Shown: in pieces, positions 51,267-59,240 of the stretch
Numbering within the stretch: position 1 is the first letter of the stretch
Layout: the number at the start of each line of letters is the position of its first letter
Assembly: GCF_000145235.1 (NCBI RefSeq)
Contig: NC_014391.1
Location: 1,054,001-1,118,000, forward strand
Origin: Micromonospora aurantiaca ATCC 27029
GTDB lineage: Bacteria > Actinomycetota > Actinomycetes > Mycobacteriales > Micromonosporaceae
DNA: 64,000 bases
Reading direction: 5' to 3'
The notes under the pieces: generated by a model
Databases searched by the model: none
Seen by the model: only the letters and a program-made list of their open reading frames with translations
What the model was told of the DNA's origin: nothing
Program-made: the position numbers and the translations under genes

Positions 51267-51513
51267 GCCGCGCTGGATAATCCACCTGCCGACCACGCTG
51301 ACGTGCCGGGACGCCGCCGTCGAGCTGGCCGCCGCGCTCGCCCGGTCGCTCGGGCACCTGGATGCCGTCGACTTCGGTGAGACGACGCTCAGCGAGGAGG
51401 ACGCGCAGCACCTGCGGTACCGGGTCTGGTGTGACGTGCGGCTGCCCGGCAGCGGGCGCTGCGGACACCGGGATGGTCACGACGGGTGGTGCGAGGCGGC
51501 GGAGCTGCGATGA
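51259..51513 (+). CDS. Small hypothetical protein
   Basis: An 84-residue protein: TEPRWIIHLPTTLTCRDAAV, DAVDFGETTLSEEDAQHLRY, VWCDVRLPGSGRCGHRDGHD. The late Cys/His cluster (C-G-H-R-D-G-H-D-G-W-C) could bind a metal. The start overlaps the preceding stop by 8 bases. Third gene of the small operon divergent from the XRE regulator. Confidence 0.65.
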   Translation: MTEPRWIIHLPTTLTCRDAAVELAAALARSLGHLDAVDFGETTLSEEDAQHLRYRVWCDVRLPGSGRCGHRDGHDGWCEAAELR

Positions 51514-51653
51514 CCTCGGCGTGTCGATCGATGAACGTCCTGGTGGCGGGCCGGACCGGTGGGAGCGATCCCAGACGGGGCGACCATCCACCCTGTACGG
51601 TCGCTACACTCCCCGAAAACGCCCGGAACCGCCCACGGAGCCTGGAGACGCCT

Positions 51654-52481
51654 GTGACCCGCGACAAGGCCGCACCGCCCGGAATCGACGTCACCGTTCC
51701 CAGCGTGGCCCGGGTCTACGACTACTTCCTGGGCGGGAAGGACAACTTCGAGGTCGACCGGAAGGTCGCCGAGCACGCCCTGCGGATCACGCCGGACGGG
51801 CCGGCCGCCGGTCAGGCGAACCGGGCATTCCTTCGCCGGGTGATCCGCCACCTCGTGACCGAGGCGGGCATCGACCAGTTCCTCGACATCGGGTCGGGGC
51901 TGCCCACCCAGGGCAACGTGCACGAGGTCGCCGTCGAGCACAACCCGGCTGCCCGTGTCGTGTACGTGGACAACGACCCGATCGTCCTGGCGCACGGGCG
52001 GGCGCTGCTCGCCGCGGAGGGCACCGCGACGGTGATCCAGGCCGACATCCGCGAGCCGGAGGAGATCCTCAACGACCCGGACGTCCGCCGGTTCCTCGAC
52101 TTCGACCGCCCGATCGGGCTGCTGCTATTCGCGATCCTGCACCACATCGGCGACGACGAGGACCCGCGATCGGTCGCGGCGGCGTTGATCGACGCGCTGC
52201 CGTCCGGCAGTTACGTCGCGATCTCGCACTTCCGTGACCCGGGTGAGCGGGATCCGGAGGGTTCCCGCAAGGCCCGCGAGGTCGAGCGGGTGTTCAACGA
52301 GTCGCTCGGCACCGGTCGTTGGCGTACCGACGAGGAGATCCTCGCCTTCGCCGACGGGCTGACGCCGCTGGAGCCGGGCCTGGTGCCGCTGGCCGAGTGG
52401 CGTCCGGACCCGGACGCGCCGGCCCCGCAGCAGACCGACACCTACCACACCTTCGTCGGGCTGCTCGCCCGCAAACCATAG
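51654..52481 (+). CDS. SAM-dependent methyltransferase, DUF574 family
   Basis: A 275-residue Rossmann methyltransferase: SVARVYDYFLGGKDNFEVDR is the DUF574 signature, followed by FLDIGSGLPTQGNVHEVA (SAM site), VVYVDNDPIVLAHGRALLA and LLLFAILHHIGDDEDP. The family is expanded in streptomycetes and relatives, with mostly unknown substrates. GTG 51654 has GGAGA seven bases upstream; a TACACT -10-like element is near 51605. Not a DNA methyltransferase by motif. Confidence 0.88.
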   Translation: MTRDKAAPPGIDVTVPSVARVYDYFLGGKDNFEVDRKVAEHALRITPDGPAAGQANRAFLRRVIRHLVTEAGIDQFLDIGSGLPTQGNVHEVAVEHNPAARVVYVDNDPIVLAHGRALLAAEGTATVIQADIREPEEILNDPDVRRFLDFDRPIGLLLFAILHHIGDDEDPRSVAAALIDALPSGSYVAISHFRDPGERDPEGSRKAREVERVFNESLGTGRWRTDEEILAFADGLTPLEPGLVPLAEWRPDPDAPAPQQTDTYHTFVGLLARKP

Positions 52482-52513
52482 GCGGTACGAGGCGGTAAGT
52501 GGGTGCGGACACG

Positions 52514-53281
52514 TCAACCGGACTCCTCCTCGCCCTCCTCGAACCGTCCCAACGCGGCGGACAGGTCCCGCAGGAACGCGTCGACCCGGACGCGGTCGTA
52601 ACCGTGCGCGACGAGCGGCAACTCGGCCAGGGCGAGTTCCACCTCTGCCTTCGCCCCCAGCCGCCCCAGGAAATCCTCCGACCGCAGCGCCTCCCGGCCC
52701 TTCTGCACGAGGGCGTCGACGGCAGCCCGGTCGTATCCGCGCGCTTCGACCGGGAAGCGGGCTGAGTCGAAACGCTGCCGGACGAGCTGGCGGTGGTCGG
52801 TGAAACGGCTGCCGCCGTACCGGGCGAGGGCGTCGGCCACCTGGTCCGTCTTCTCCCGGACGTCGTGCACTTCGAGCAGGAGCAGGCAGGGCCGGTCGTC
52901 CAACGGGCTGCGGTGGGTCAGCGGGACGTCGAGGGTCGACCCGGGTGCGGGTACGAGCAGCAGCAACGGCGACGGCATCCGCTTGCCGGCCAGCACCGGA
53001 GGTGGCTGGTACAGGACCAGGTGGTCGATCTCCGCCCAGGGCAGCAGCCGGTTCAGCTCGGCCGTCCGGACGGTCAATCCTTCGAGGCTGATGTGGAACC
53101 GGAACGGCCGGACCGCCTCGACGACGCCCGCGACGCCGGCGAGCATGACGAGTCCGCCGAGGATCAGCCCGCCGATCAGTCGAAGGGTGCTCCCGCCCAG
53201 CCCGAACAGCACCATGCAGAGACCGAACGGCAGCAGGACGAAAGCGATGACACAACCGATGCGACTGCGGTGAAGGTCCAT
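52514..53281 (-). CDS. Two-TM protein with PH-like domain and two DivIVA-like GYDR motifs
   Basis: A 255-residue protein. Two membrane segments (GCVIAFVLLPFGLCMVLFGL; LIGGLILGGLVMLAGVAGVV), then a PH-like beta region (FRFHISLEGLTVRTAELNRL, LLPWAEIDHLVLY), then a C-terminal part with two related units, FPVEARGYDRAAVDALVQKG and LPLVAHGYDRVRVDAFLRDL, each resembling the GYD-x-x-x-VDAFL turn of DivIVA-type domains. ATG 53281. Function unknown; may be a membrane adaptor. Confidence 0.7.
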   Translation of the reverse strand: MDLHRSRIGCVIAFVLLPFGLCMVLFGLGGSTLRLIGGLILGGLVMLAGVAGVVEAVRPFRFHISLEGLTVRTAELNRLLPWAEIDHLVLYQPPPVLAGKRMPSPLLLLVPAPGSTLDVPLTHRSPLDDRPCLLLLEVHDVREKTDQVADALARYGGSRFTDHRQLVRQRFDSARFPVEARGYDRAAVDALVQKGREALRSEDFLGRLGAKAEVELALAELPLVAHGYDRVRVDAFLRDLSAALGRFEEGEEESG

Positions 53282-53395
53282 CGTCTCACCTGCGATTCCC
53301 CCGTCGTCCCTGACGGCGAGTGTGGCAGCCGGGTGCAAGGTGATCGATGGGTGATGAACTCCCTGGCGTCGCCGCGCAGTCCTACCCCGTGGCGT

Positions 53396-53448
53396 GTTAA
53401 GAAGGGGCCCCGCCTCTACCGGAGACGTTAATAGGGGGCCCTTCCTTG
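53396..53448 (+). repeat. 53-bp dispersed repeat, copy 3, supplying a start codon
   Basis: GTTAAGAAGGGGCCCC begins it, CCTCTACCGGAGACGTTAA is the core and GGGGGCCCTTCCTTG the end. The terminal TTG (53446-53448) is the only plausible start codon of the ATPase gene that follows, and the GGGGG 9 bases before can serve as a ribosome site. Confidence 0.85.
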
Positions 53449-54762
53449 CACGAAGCCGAGCAGGTGATCCAGCGTGTGCTGCGGGATCTGCGCGACGGCA
53501 CGCACCGCGGCGTCGTCGTGGACTCGCCACCCGGCGCCGGGAAGTCCACCCTCGTCGTCCGCGCCGCCGTCGAGACCGCCGCCACCGGCGATCCGCTGAT
53601 GATCGTGGCGCAGACCAACGAGCAGGTGGACGACCTCATCGACCGGCTCGGTCGCAGGGCGCCGGAGCTGCGCGTCGGGCGGCTCTCCGCCACCGACTAC
53701 CGGCCCACCGAGCGGGTCACCGCCCATCCGGCGGTCCGGGTCGCAGCGAAGGTCGCCGACCTGGGCGGCCCGGCGGTCACCATCGGTACGGCGGCCAAGT
53801 GGGCCACTGTCACCGAGGGGAGATGGCCGTGGGCGATCGTGGACGAGGCGTACCAGATGCGCGCGGACGCGCTGCTGCGCGTGGCGGGGCGGTTCGAGCG
53901 GGCGCTGTTCGTCGGCGACCCCGGTCAGCTCGATCCGTTCAGCACCGTCGAGACGTTCCGCTGGACCGGCCTGACCTGGGATCCGATGCAGTCGGCGGTG
54001 GCCACGCTGCTGCGGCACAACCCGGAGCTGCCGGTGCACCGGCTGCCGGTGTCGTGGCGGCTGCCCGACTCGGCCGCCCCGGTGGTGTCCGCCGCGTTCT
54101 ACCCGTTCACCGGGTTCCGCGCCGGGACCGGGCCGTCCGACCGCGCGCTGACGTTCACCGAGCCCGGTGCGGGTGACGCCTACGACGCCTCGGTCGAGGT
54201 GGCCGCCGCCACCGGCTGGGCGTTGCACGAGCTGCCGGCCCGGCACACCGTGCGTACCGACGGGGAGGCTGCCGCGGCCTGCGCGGAGCTGGCGTTGCGG
54301 GTGCTGCGGCGCGGCGCGGTCGCGGTGAGCGAGGCCGCGCCGGGCGGCGCGCCGGTCACCGCGGACCGGATCGCCGTCGGGGCCGCGCACCGCGACCAGG
54401 TCGCGGCCATCCGGTCCCGGCTGGGCGCGGCCGGGGCGGGCATCACAGTCGACACCGCCAACCGGCTCCAGGGCCGGGAGTACGACGTGACGATCGTGCT
54501 GCACCCGCTCTCCGGCCGGCGCGACGCCACCGCGTTCCACCTGGAGTCGGGGCGGCTGTGCGTGCTGGCGTCACGGCACCGGCACGCGTGCGTGGTGGTG
54601 GCGCGGGCCGGGATCGGTGAGCTGCTCGACGCGTATCCGTCGACCGAGCGGGTGCACCTGGACGTGCCGGTGAAGTTCCCGGACGGCTGGGAGGCCAACC
54701 AGACGGTGCTGACCCACCTCGATGCCCACCGGGCCGGACGAGGGGTTGTTCGGATGGCATGA
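53446..54762 (+). CDS. SF1 (Upf1/Dna2-like) ATPase/helicase
   Basis: A 438-residue P-loop ATPase. Walker A PPGAGKS (28-34), DEAY Walker B (133-136), motif III FVGDPGQLDPF, motif IV-like LPVSWRLPDS, motif V VDTANRLQGREYDVTIVL and motif VI LCVLASRHRHACVVV identify an SF1B helicase core with small accessory insertions, as in Upf1/Dna2-type enzymes. There is no nuclease domain in the protein. TTG 53446 inside the repeat is used; the frame has no better start. A partner nuclease may be the Cas4-like protein at 20157 (inference). Confidence 0.8.
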   Translation: MHEAEQVIQRVLRDLRDGTHRGVVVDSPPGAGKSTLVVRAAVETAATGDPLMIVAQTNEQVDDLIDRLGRRAPELRVGRLSATDYRPTERVTAHPAVRVAAKVADLGGPAVTIGTAAKWATVTEGRWPWAIVDEAYQMRADALLRVAGRFERALFVGDPGQLDPFSTVETFRWTGLTWDPMQSAVATLLRHNPELPVHRLPVSWRLPDSAAPVVSAAFYPFTGFRAGTGPSDRALTFTEPGAGDAYDASVEVAAATGWALHELPARHTVRTDGEAAAACAELALRVLRRGAVAVSEAAPGGAPVTADRIAVGAAHRDQVAAIRSRLGAAGAGITVDTANRLQGREYDVTIVLHPLSGRRDATAFHLESGRLCVLASRHRHACVVVARAGIGELLDAYPSTERVHLDVPVKFPDGWEANQTVLTHLDAHRAGRGVVRMA

Positions 54763-54792
54763 TCGGCGTCCCAACTCGTACGGGTGACCGAG

Positions 54793-54821
54793 TTGACGCT
54801 TGCGGAGGGTGACCCTAACCT
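54793..54821 (+). promoter_or_regulatory. Sigma-70-type promoter
   Basis: TTGACG (54793-54798) and TAACCT (54816-54821) are separated by the ideal 17 bases. GGGTGACC occurs twice nearby (54782 and 54807, 25 bases apart). No start codon with a ribosome site follows within 100 bases, but a terminator does, which points to a small RNA. Confidence 0.6.
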
Positions 54822-54827
54822 TGCTCA

Positions 54828-54918
54828 TAGGGGAGATGGTGGCTGGCGACGATGAGCTGACATGTAGTCGTTGTCCGAGCCGTCTCAATACCCGGCCCCA
54901 GCCTCGTGCTGGGGCTTT
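54828..54918 (+). ncRNA. Candidate small RNA of about 90 nt
   Basis: Bounded by the promoter at 54793-54821 and a terminator hairpin at 54895-54918. The body can fold into a second hairpin, GGCTGG-CGACGA near 54841 pairing with TCGTTGTCC-GAGCC near 54881. There is no open reading frame of note. I do not recognise a known RNA family (it lacks the paired six-cytosine loops of 6C RNA). Confidence 0.45.
54895..54918 (+). terminator. Terminator with T-tract
   Basis: GCCCCAGC / GCTGGGGC form a perfect 8-bp stem with a 5-base loop (CTCGT), followed by TTTCCCCTTT. It lies after the candidate sRNA and before the small membrane protein gene. Confidence 0.75.
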
Positions 54919-54975
54919 CCCCTTTCCGGCCGTTCGGGTGTTCCGGCGATTGCGGTCGGTGGGCACGATGGCCGG

Positions 54976-55233
54976 ATGCACCCTCACGACCCGTACTACC
55001 AGGATCCGTACCAGCCGGATCCGTACCAGCAGCAGGCGCACTACCCGCCGCCGCAGTACCCGCCGCAGGCGTTCGTGCAGCCGCCGCCGGCCCAGGAGAA
55101 CGGCAGGTGGGCGATAGTCCTCTGGGTCGCGGTGCCGGCGCTGCTGGTGATCCTGTGTTGTGCCGGATGTGTCCTCTCCGGGTTCGCGGGCGGGTTCGTG
55201 GAGGGCTTCAACGAGGGCTATTCGTCGTCGTAG
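54976..55233 (+). CDS. Small Tyr/Pro/Gln-rich single-TM protein
   Basis: An 85-residue protein: residues 1-42 are Tyr/Pro/Gln-rich (DPYYQDPYQPDPYQQQ), then one membrane segment with cysteines (VAVPALLVILCCAGCVLSGF) and a short polar tail. Such small tail-anchored proteins are frequent in actinobacteria and have no assigned role. ATG 54976 is in the coding frame; its last codons overlap the end of the convergent gene. Confidence 0.65.
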   Translation: MHPHDPYYQDPYQPDPYQQQAHYPPPQYPPQAFVQPPPAQENGRWAIVLWVAVPALLVILCCAGCVLSGFAGGFVEGFNEGYSSS

Positions 55234-55955
55234 GAGTGCTGCCACGCGCCGCGTCCCCGCGGGTCGAACAATGCGGTCGTCCGGCGGGCGTTGGCGAAGA
55301 CGTCGACGTAGTGCAGGTCGAGCTGGTAGGCGATGGCCGGCCCGGTGTCCCGCGCCACCATCGCCCGCAACCGCTCCGGTGTCGGTCGCCCGTCGTGGCT
55401 CAGCACGGCCGCCAGCACGCCGCTCCGGCCCGCGCCGAGCGCGGACACCCCGGTGACCGGGCCGCTGCGGCCGTCCGAGCACCACAGCGTCCCGCTGACC
55501 CGCAGCGCCGGCCCCTCGCCGACGTTCTCCACCGGGACGACCAGGCGGTTCTTCGTGATCGCGAGGAATGCGTACGCCGGCTCCGGCGCCGAGGCGAGCG
55601 CGAACCGGTCCTCGGCGGGCGGGTGGTGCGTCACCATGCCGCCGGAGTCCGGAAAGGCCACCGCCTGGTGTACCGGGAGCAGCAGCGGGTACCGGCTCAG
55701 CACCAGTGAGCGGCGGGTCTCCTCCAGCTGCCGGTCGGTGCGGGCCAGCGCCTGCCGGGAGAGGTGGATCGCCGCGAGCGCGCCGACCGTGGAGGCGATG
55801 ACGGCGAAGGAGCCGACGATCGGGGCGGCCCGCTGACCGGGGCCGGCGACCGCCACCACCACGGCGGCCACTGCGGCGCAGGTCGCCACCGCCCCGGCGA
55901 ACACCAGCCCGTGGCGTCCGACGGCGTTGAGGCGGGCCCGGACCCGGCGGAGCAC
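55218..55955 (-). CDS. Two-TM protein, unknown function
   Basis: A 245-residue protein with two membrane segments (HGLVFAGAVATCAAVAAVVV; IVGSFAVIASTVGALAAIHL) and a beta-rich soluble C-terminal domain (about 110-245; FLAITKNRLVVPVENVGEGP, ALRVSGTLWCSDG). GTG 55955 lies 9 bases after the NYN gene stop with AGGGGCC upstream; ATG 55994 inside the NYN gene is an alternative. Probably in one operon with NYN. Confidence 0.65.
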   Translation of the reverse strand: MLRRVRARLNAVGRHGLVFAGAVATCAAVAAVVVAVAGPGQRAAPIVGSFAVIASTVGALAAIHLSRQALARTDRQLEETRRSLVLSRYPLLLPVHQAVAFPDSGGMVTHHPPAEDRFALASAPEPAYAFLAITKNRLVVPVENVGEGPALRVSGTLWCSDGRSGPVTGVSALGAGRSGVLAAVLSHDGRPTPERLRAMVARDTGPAIAYQLDLHYVDVFANARRTTALFDPRGRGAWQHSYDDE

Positions 55956-55963
55956 GACGGCCC

Positions 55964-57421
55964 CTAGGCGAACGACGATCCGGCGTCGCCCCATCGGGTA
56001 CGCGGAACGGTGACCTTCTCGTCCCGCCAGGTGAGCGCCCGGGACTGGGCGAGAACCCGCAGGATCCGGTGCCGGTCGCGGGAGTCGTAGCCGAACACCG
56101 GCTCCGCCCGGGTCCGGTCCCGCACCGTCATGAACTCCAGGATCTCGTTCTCCGGCACCGGGCTCGGGCCGCGATCGGCGAACGCGCGGTACAGCTCGTG
56201 GTAGGCGTTCTCGATCGGCCGGACGAACGCCGAGTCGGTGGCGATCGCGTGACGGTCGCCGTCGACCGCGACCGCGTCGATCACGCCGGCCGTGGCGGCG
56301 TACCGGATGGCCTGGCTGACCGCGCCGGCGGCGCGTCGGTTCGGCCCCTGTCCGACACCGCCGGCGCCGATCAGCCCGGACAGCTTCCGGTACGGGATGG
56401 AACGCCGCTGCTGCCGGAAGGACTCCATGGTCAGGGCCGCGTGCACCCGCCACAGCGGCTCCAGATAGCCCAGTGCGAGATCGTCGGTGGTCACCGAGTA
56501 CGTGTCGTCGGCGCCCCTGCGCACCAGCCGCACGGCGGTGAGCGCGTCGAGCACGCGCAACAGCCGCGATCCGTCGTCGGACTGGAACGGCCCGCTGCGG
56601 AGCTGGGTGGCGGTCAGCCCTTTCGGCCGGGCCGCCAGGCGCCGCACGGCGTAGTCGACGGCGACGAGATCGGTGAACCGGCCGGCGTTCAGGTCGACGT
56701 AGACGCGGGTCATCGGGCGGGGCAGGAAACCGTCCTTGGCGCGTACCGCCGCGTCGGTGCGGGTGACCTTCTGCCCGATGGACTCGATGAGCGCCCAGTA
56801 CCGCAGTTCGTCCTCGTCGGGCAGGACGCCCCACTGCGCCAGCGTCGCGGTGCGCTCGGCCTGTTCCCGTCCGCCGAGGATGACACCGCGTCGTTGCAGT
56901 TCGACCAGGCCGAGCAGGGCCTTGCAGTCGGCGGCGGGCGGCTGCCGGAGCGAGTAGATGTCGTCGATGCAGATCGAGTCGAGCCCCGGCAGCGTCAGGA
57001 TGCTCCGGAACTGCGGGGAGAGCCGGTCCGGATCGCCGTAGACGACCGTCACCCGGCAGCCGTCCCGCAGCAGGCGGCGGATCAACGGGATGAAGTCCTG
57101 GTCACCGGTGACCAGCACGAACTGACCGCAGCCCTGGTGGAGGTAGTCCATGGCGAGCACGGTGAGGTGGATGTCGGCCTGTTCCTTCAGGCTGACCACC
57201 ACCTCGGCGTCGATGAGGTGCTCCGTCATGGCGGTGGTGATGCTGCCGTCGAACCGCACCGCCGCCATGTGCTTGTACTGGAGGTGGCCACCGCACCTGG
57301 TGGTCGCGTCGCTCCAGAGCGCGTCGACGATGCCCCGCTCGACCAGGTGGCCACGACCGATGACGGCGCCGGCCAGGTTGTCCCAGTCGACGAGCAGGAC
57401 GCCCGTGTTCCCGACCGGCAT
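55964..57421 (-). CDS. NYN (PIN-like) nuclease-domain protein with helical C-terminal region
   Basis: A 485-residue protein. The N-terminal NYN domain has VLLVDWDNLAG (D12, D14), a mid-domain acidic residue (QADIHLTVLAMD, D83) and LVTGDQDFIPLIRRLL (D107, D109), the acidic cluster of PIN/NYN ribonucleases. A YADLxR-like VVYGDPDRLS follows. The C-terminal 310 residues form an OST-HTH/winged-helix-like region (RLLRVLDALTAVRLVRRGAD, RRSIPYRKLSGLIGAGGVGQ). Likely an RNA- or DNA-cutting enzyme. ATG 57421 has GGGGAGG 7 bases upstream. Divergent from the NERD helicase operon across 226 bp. Confidence 0.8.
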   Translation of the reverse strand: MPVGNTGVLLVDWDNLAGAVIGRGHLVERGIVDALWSDATTRCGGHLQYKHMAAVRFDGSITTAMTEHLIDAEVVVSLKEQADIHLTVLAMDYLHQGCGQFVLVTGDQDFIPLIRRLLRDGCRVTVVYGDPDRLSPQFRSILTLPGLDSICIDDIYSLRQPPAADCKALLGLVELQRRGVILGGREQAERTATLAQWGVLPDEDELRYWALIESIGQKVTRTDAAVRAKDGFLPRPMTRVYVDLNAGRFTDLVAVDYAVRRLAARPKGLTATQLRSGPFQSDDGSRLLRVLDALTAVRLVRRGADDTYSVTTDDLALGYLEPLWRVHAALTMESFRQQRRSIPYRKLSGLIGAGGVGQGPNRRAAGAVSQAIRYAATAGVIDAVAVDGDRHAIATDSAFVRPIENAYHELYRAFADRGPSPVPENEILEFMTVRDRTRAEPVFGYDSRDRHRILRVLAQSRALTWRDEKVTVPRTRWGDAGSSFA

Positions 57422-57554
57422 GCGCATTCCTCCCCGAGCTGATCGAGGTGCTTGTATCCGAATTCTGGCCCCCCGTCCTGCCGTTGCCGCTTCATCCGTT
57501 CGGGCACGATGCCTGTCAGTTCGGTGTGCGGTGCGTGACCTCAAGGTGACCGAT

Positions 57555-57569
57555 CGTCTACAGAAGACG
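57555..57569. promoter_or_regulatory. Inverted repeat in the NYN / NERD divergent promoter region
   Basis: CGTCT-ACAGA-AGACG forms a 5-bp-arm palindrome followed by GGTAATTCAGG, an AT-richer spot that could be a -10 for the NERD gene at 57648. It is the only notable signal in the 226-bp space between the divergent genes. Confidence 0.35.
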
Positions 57570-57647
57570 GTAATTCAGGTGGTGGAATGCCTGGCTGCCG
57601 CCCACCGACAATGAGGTTTCCTGTTCGTCTTCCGCCCGGAGGCGGTC

Positions 57648-59240
57648 TTGGCGCGCTTCTTCCCGCGGCATCAGCGAACGAACGCCACGCGCGGCGAGCG
57701 GGTCGTCTTCGAGCGTCTCCGCTCCCTGAACGACTCGTGGTGCGTGCTGCACAACCTGGCGTACGTCGACTCCGGCCAGGCCCGGCTCCGGATCGGTGAG
57801 ACCGACTTCGTCCTGCTCCATCCCCGGCACGGGCTGCTGATCATGGAGGTCAAGGACGGCGGCTACCGGGTCACCGACCGGCAGTGGTTCGCCTCCCGGC
57901 GCGGCGCCGACGTGCCGCTCGGCGATCCGTTCGACCAGGCGGTGCGCAACCGGTACGCGCTGGCCAACTGGCTGCGCCGCAGCACGGGTATCCGGCAGGT
58001 GCCGGCCGGGCACTGCGTCGTGTTCACCGACGGGCGGCCGTCGGGCAACCTCGGTCCGCACGCCCCGGACACGATCGTGCTGACCGCAGCCTCGCTGGAG
58101 CATGCGCCGGTCCTGGTGGAACGCGTCATGGCCCACTGGGACCAGCGCGGATGGACCAGCCGGTCGGACTTCGAGCAGGCGTTGGCGGCGCTGGCGCCGA
58201 GCGCGGTGGTCGCGCGCACCCTGCGCTACGACGTCGACCTGGCCGCTGACGACCTGGACCGCCTGACCCGGCGCCAGATCCAGCTCACCGGGCGGCAGTT
58301 GGAGGTGCTGGCGGGCACGTCCCGCCGCCCGGCGTCGCTCGTACTCGGCGCGGCGGGCACCGGCAAGACCCTGCTGGCCCAGGAACGGGCGCGGGAGCTG
58401 GCGGCCCGCGGGCTGCGCGTGGCGGTGATCGGGCAGCAGCGTGACCTGCGCCTGGAGATCCGCCGCCAGTTGCGGGTACCGGGGGTGAGCTCCGGCGATC
58501 CGCAGGACGTCCTGTGCGACCTGTTCGGGGCCGACCGGATCGGCGGGTACGAGGGCGAGCCGTTGTGGGCCACCGTGCTGAGCCTGGTCGAGGCGTACGG
58601 GCGACCGCTGGACTGCCTCATCGTGGACGAGGCGCAGAGCCACGACGAGGACCTGCTGGTGGCGTTGCGCGAACTCGTCCGGCCGGACGGCTCGGTCGTG
58701 CTGTTCGCCGACCCGTACCAGCGGGACCGGTCCGGCACGTGGCGTCCGGACGGGGCGTTCAACGAGTTCTGGCTGACCGAGAACTGCCGTAACACGCTGC
58801 CCATCGCCAAGTTGGTGGCACGCGTCTCCGGGGCGCACACGCCGTTCACCGGCCCGGACGGCCGGCGGCCCCGGTTCACCGACGGCACGGCGGATCTCGT
58901 CGGGGCCTGCGTGGACGCGATCGTGGAGATCGTGAAGGACCTGGCGACCAGCCAGGCGGTCCTGGTGACCGCGACGCAGGGCAGCCATGCCGCGATCCGC
59001 CGGGCACTGGCCGGCCAGGGCGTGCGGGTCAGCCCCGGACTGCGCGGTGACGGCCTGGCGGTGTGCACGGTGCGTCAGTTCCACGGGTGCGAGGCCCCGG
59101 CCGTGGTCTACGCCGACGACGGGGACGAGGACTGGACGACCAGCTACATCGCGGTCAGCCGGGCCTGCGCGTTCCTGCACGTCGTCGGCGGTCACGACAG
59201 ATGGGAACCCTTCCGATTCCTGATGGAGGATGATCGATGA
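57648..59240 (+). CDS. NERD-domain SF1 helicase
   Basis: A 530-residue protein. Residues about 10-115 form a NERD (nuclease-related) domain with the PD-(D/E)XK-like pattern D53 (GETDFVLL), E67-x-K69 (LIMEVKDG) and the PFDQAVRNRYAL motif. The rest is an SF1 helicase/DUF2075 core: GAAGTGKT (234-241), DEAQ (327-330), LFADPYQRD, LTENCRNTLPIAKLV, and a late VSRACAFLHVV motif VI. Start TTG 57648 follows CGGAGG. It overlaps the NACHT gene by 4 bases. NERD-helicases recur in prokaryotic defence islands; here it likely supplies DNA unwinding and cutting. Confidence 0.85.
   Translation: MARFFPRHQRTNATRGERVVFERLRSLNDSWCVLHNLAYVDSGQARLRIGETDFVLLHPRHGLLIMEVKDGGYRVTDRQWFASRRGADVPLGDPFDQAVRNRYALANWLRRSTGIRQVPAGHCVVFTDGRPSGNLGPHAPDTIVLTAASLEHAPVLVERVMAHWDQRGWTSRSDFEQALAALAPSAVVARTLRYDVDLAADDLDRLTRRQIQLTGRQLEVLAGTSRRPASLVLGAAGTGKTLLAQERARELAARGLRVAVIGQQRDLRLEIRRQLRVPGVSSGDPQDVLCDLFGADRIGGYEGEPLWATVLSLVEAYGRPLDCLIVDEAQSHDEDLLVALRELVRPDGSVVLFADPYQRDRSGTWRPDGAFNEFWLTENCRNTLPIAKLVARVSGAHTPFTGPDGRRPRFTDGTADLVGACVDAIVEIVKDLATSQAVLVTATQGSHAAIRRALAGQGVRVSPGLRGDGLAVCTVRQFHGCEAPAVVYADDGDEDWTTSYIAVSRACAFLHVVGGHDRWEPFRFLMEDDR

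Noticed and set aside
51654..52481. Restriction-modification methyltransferase next to helicases
   Set aside because: The motifs are those of the DUF574 small-molecule methyltransferase family, with no DNA-methyltransferase catalytic motif such as DPPY or PCQ.
54828..54918. tRNA or 6C RNA
   Set aside because: No cloverleaf or T-loop consensus, and no pair of six-cytosine loops.
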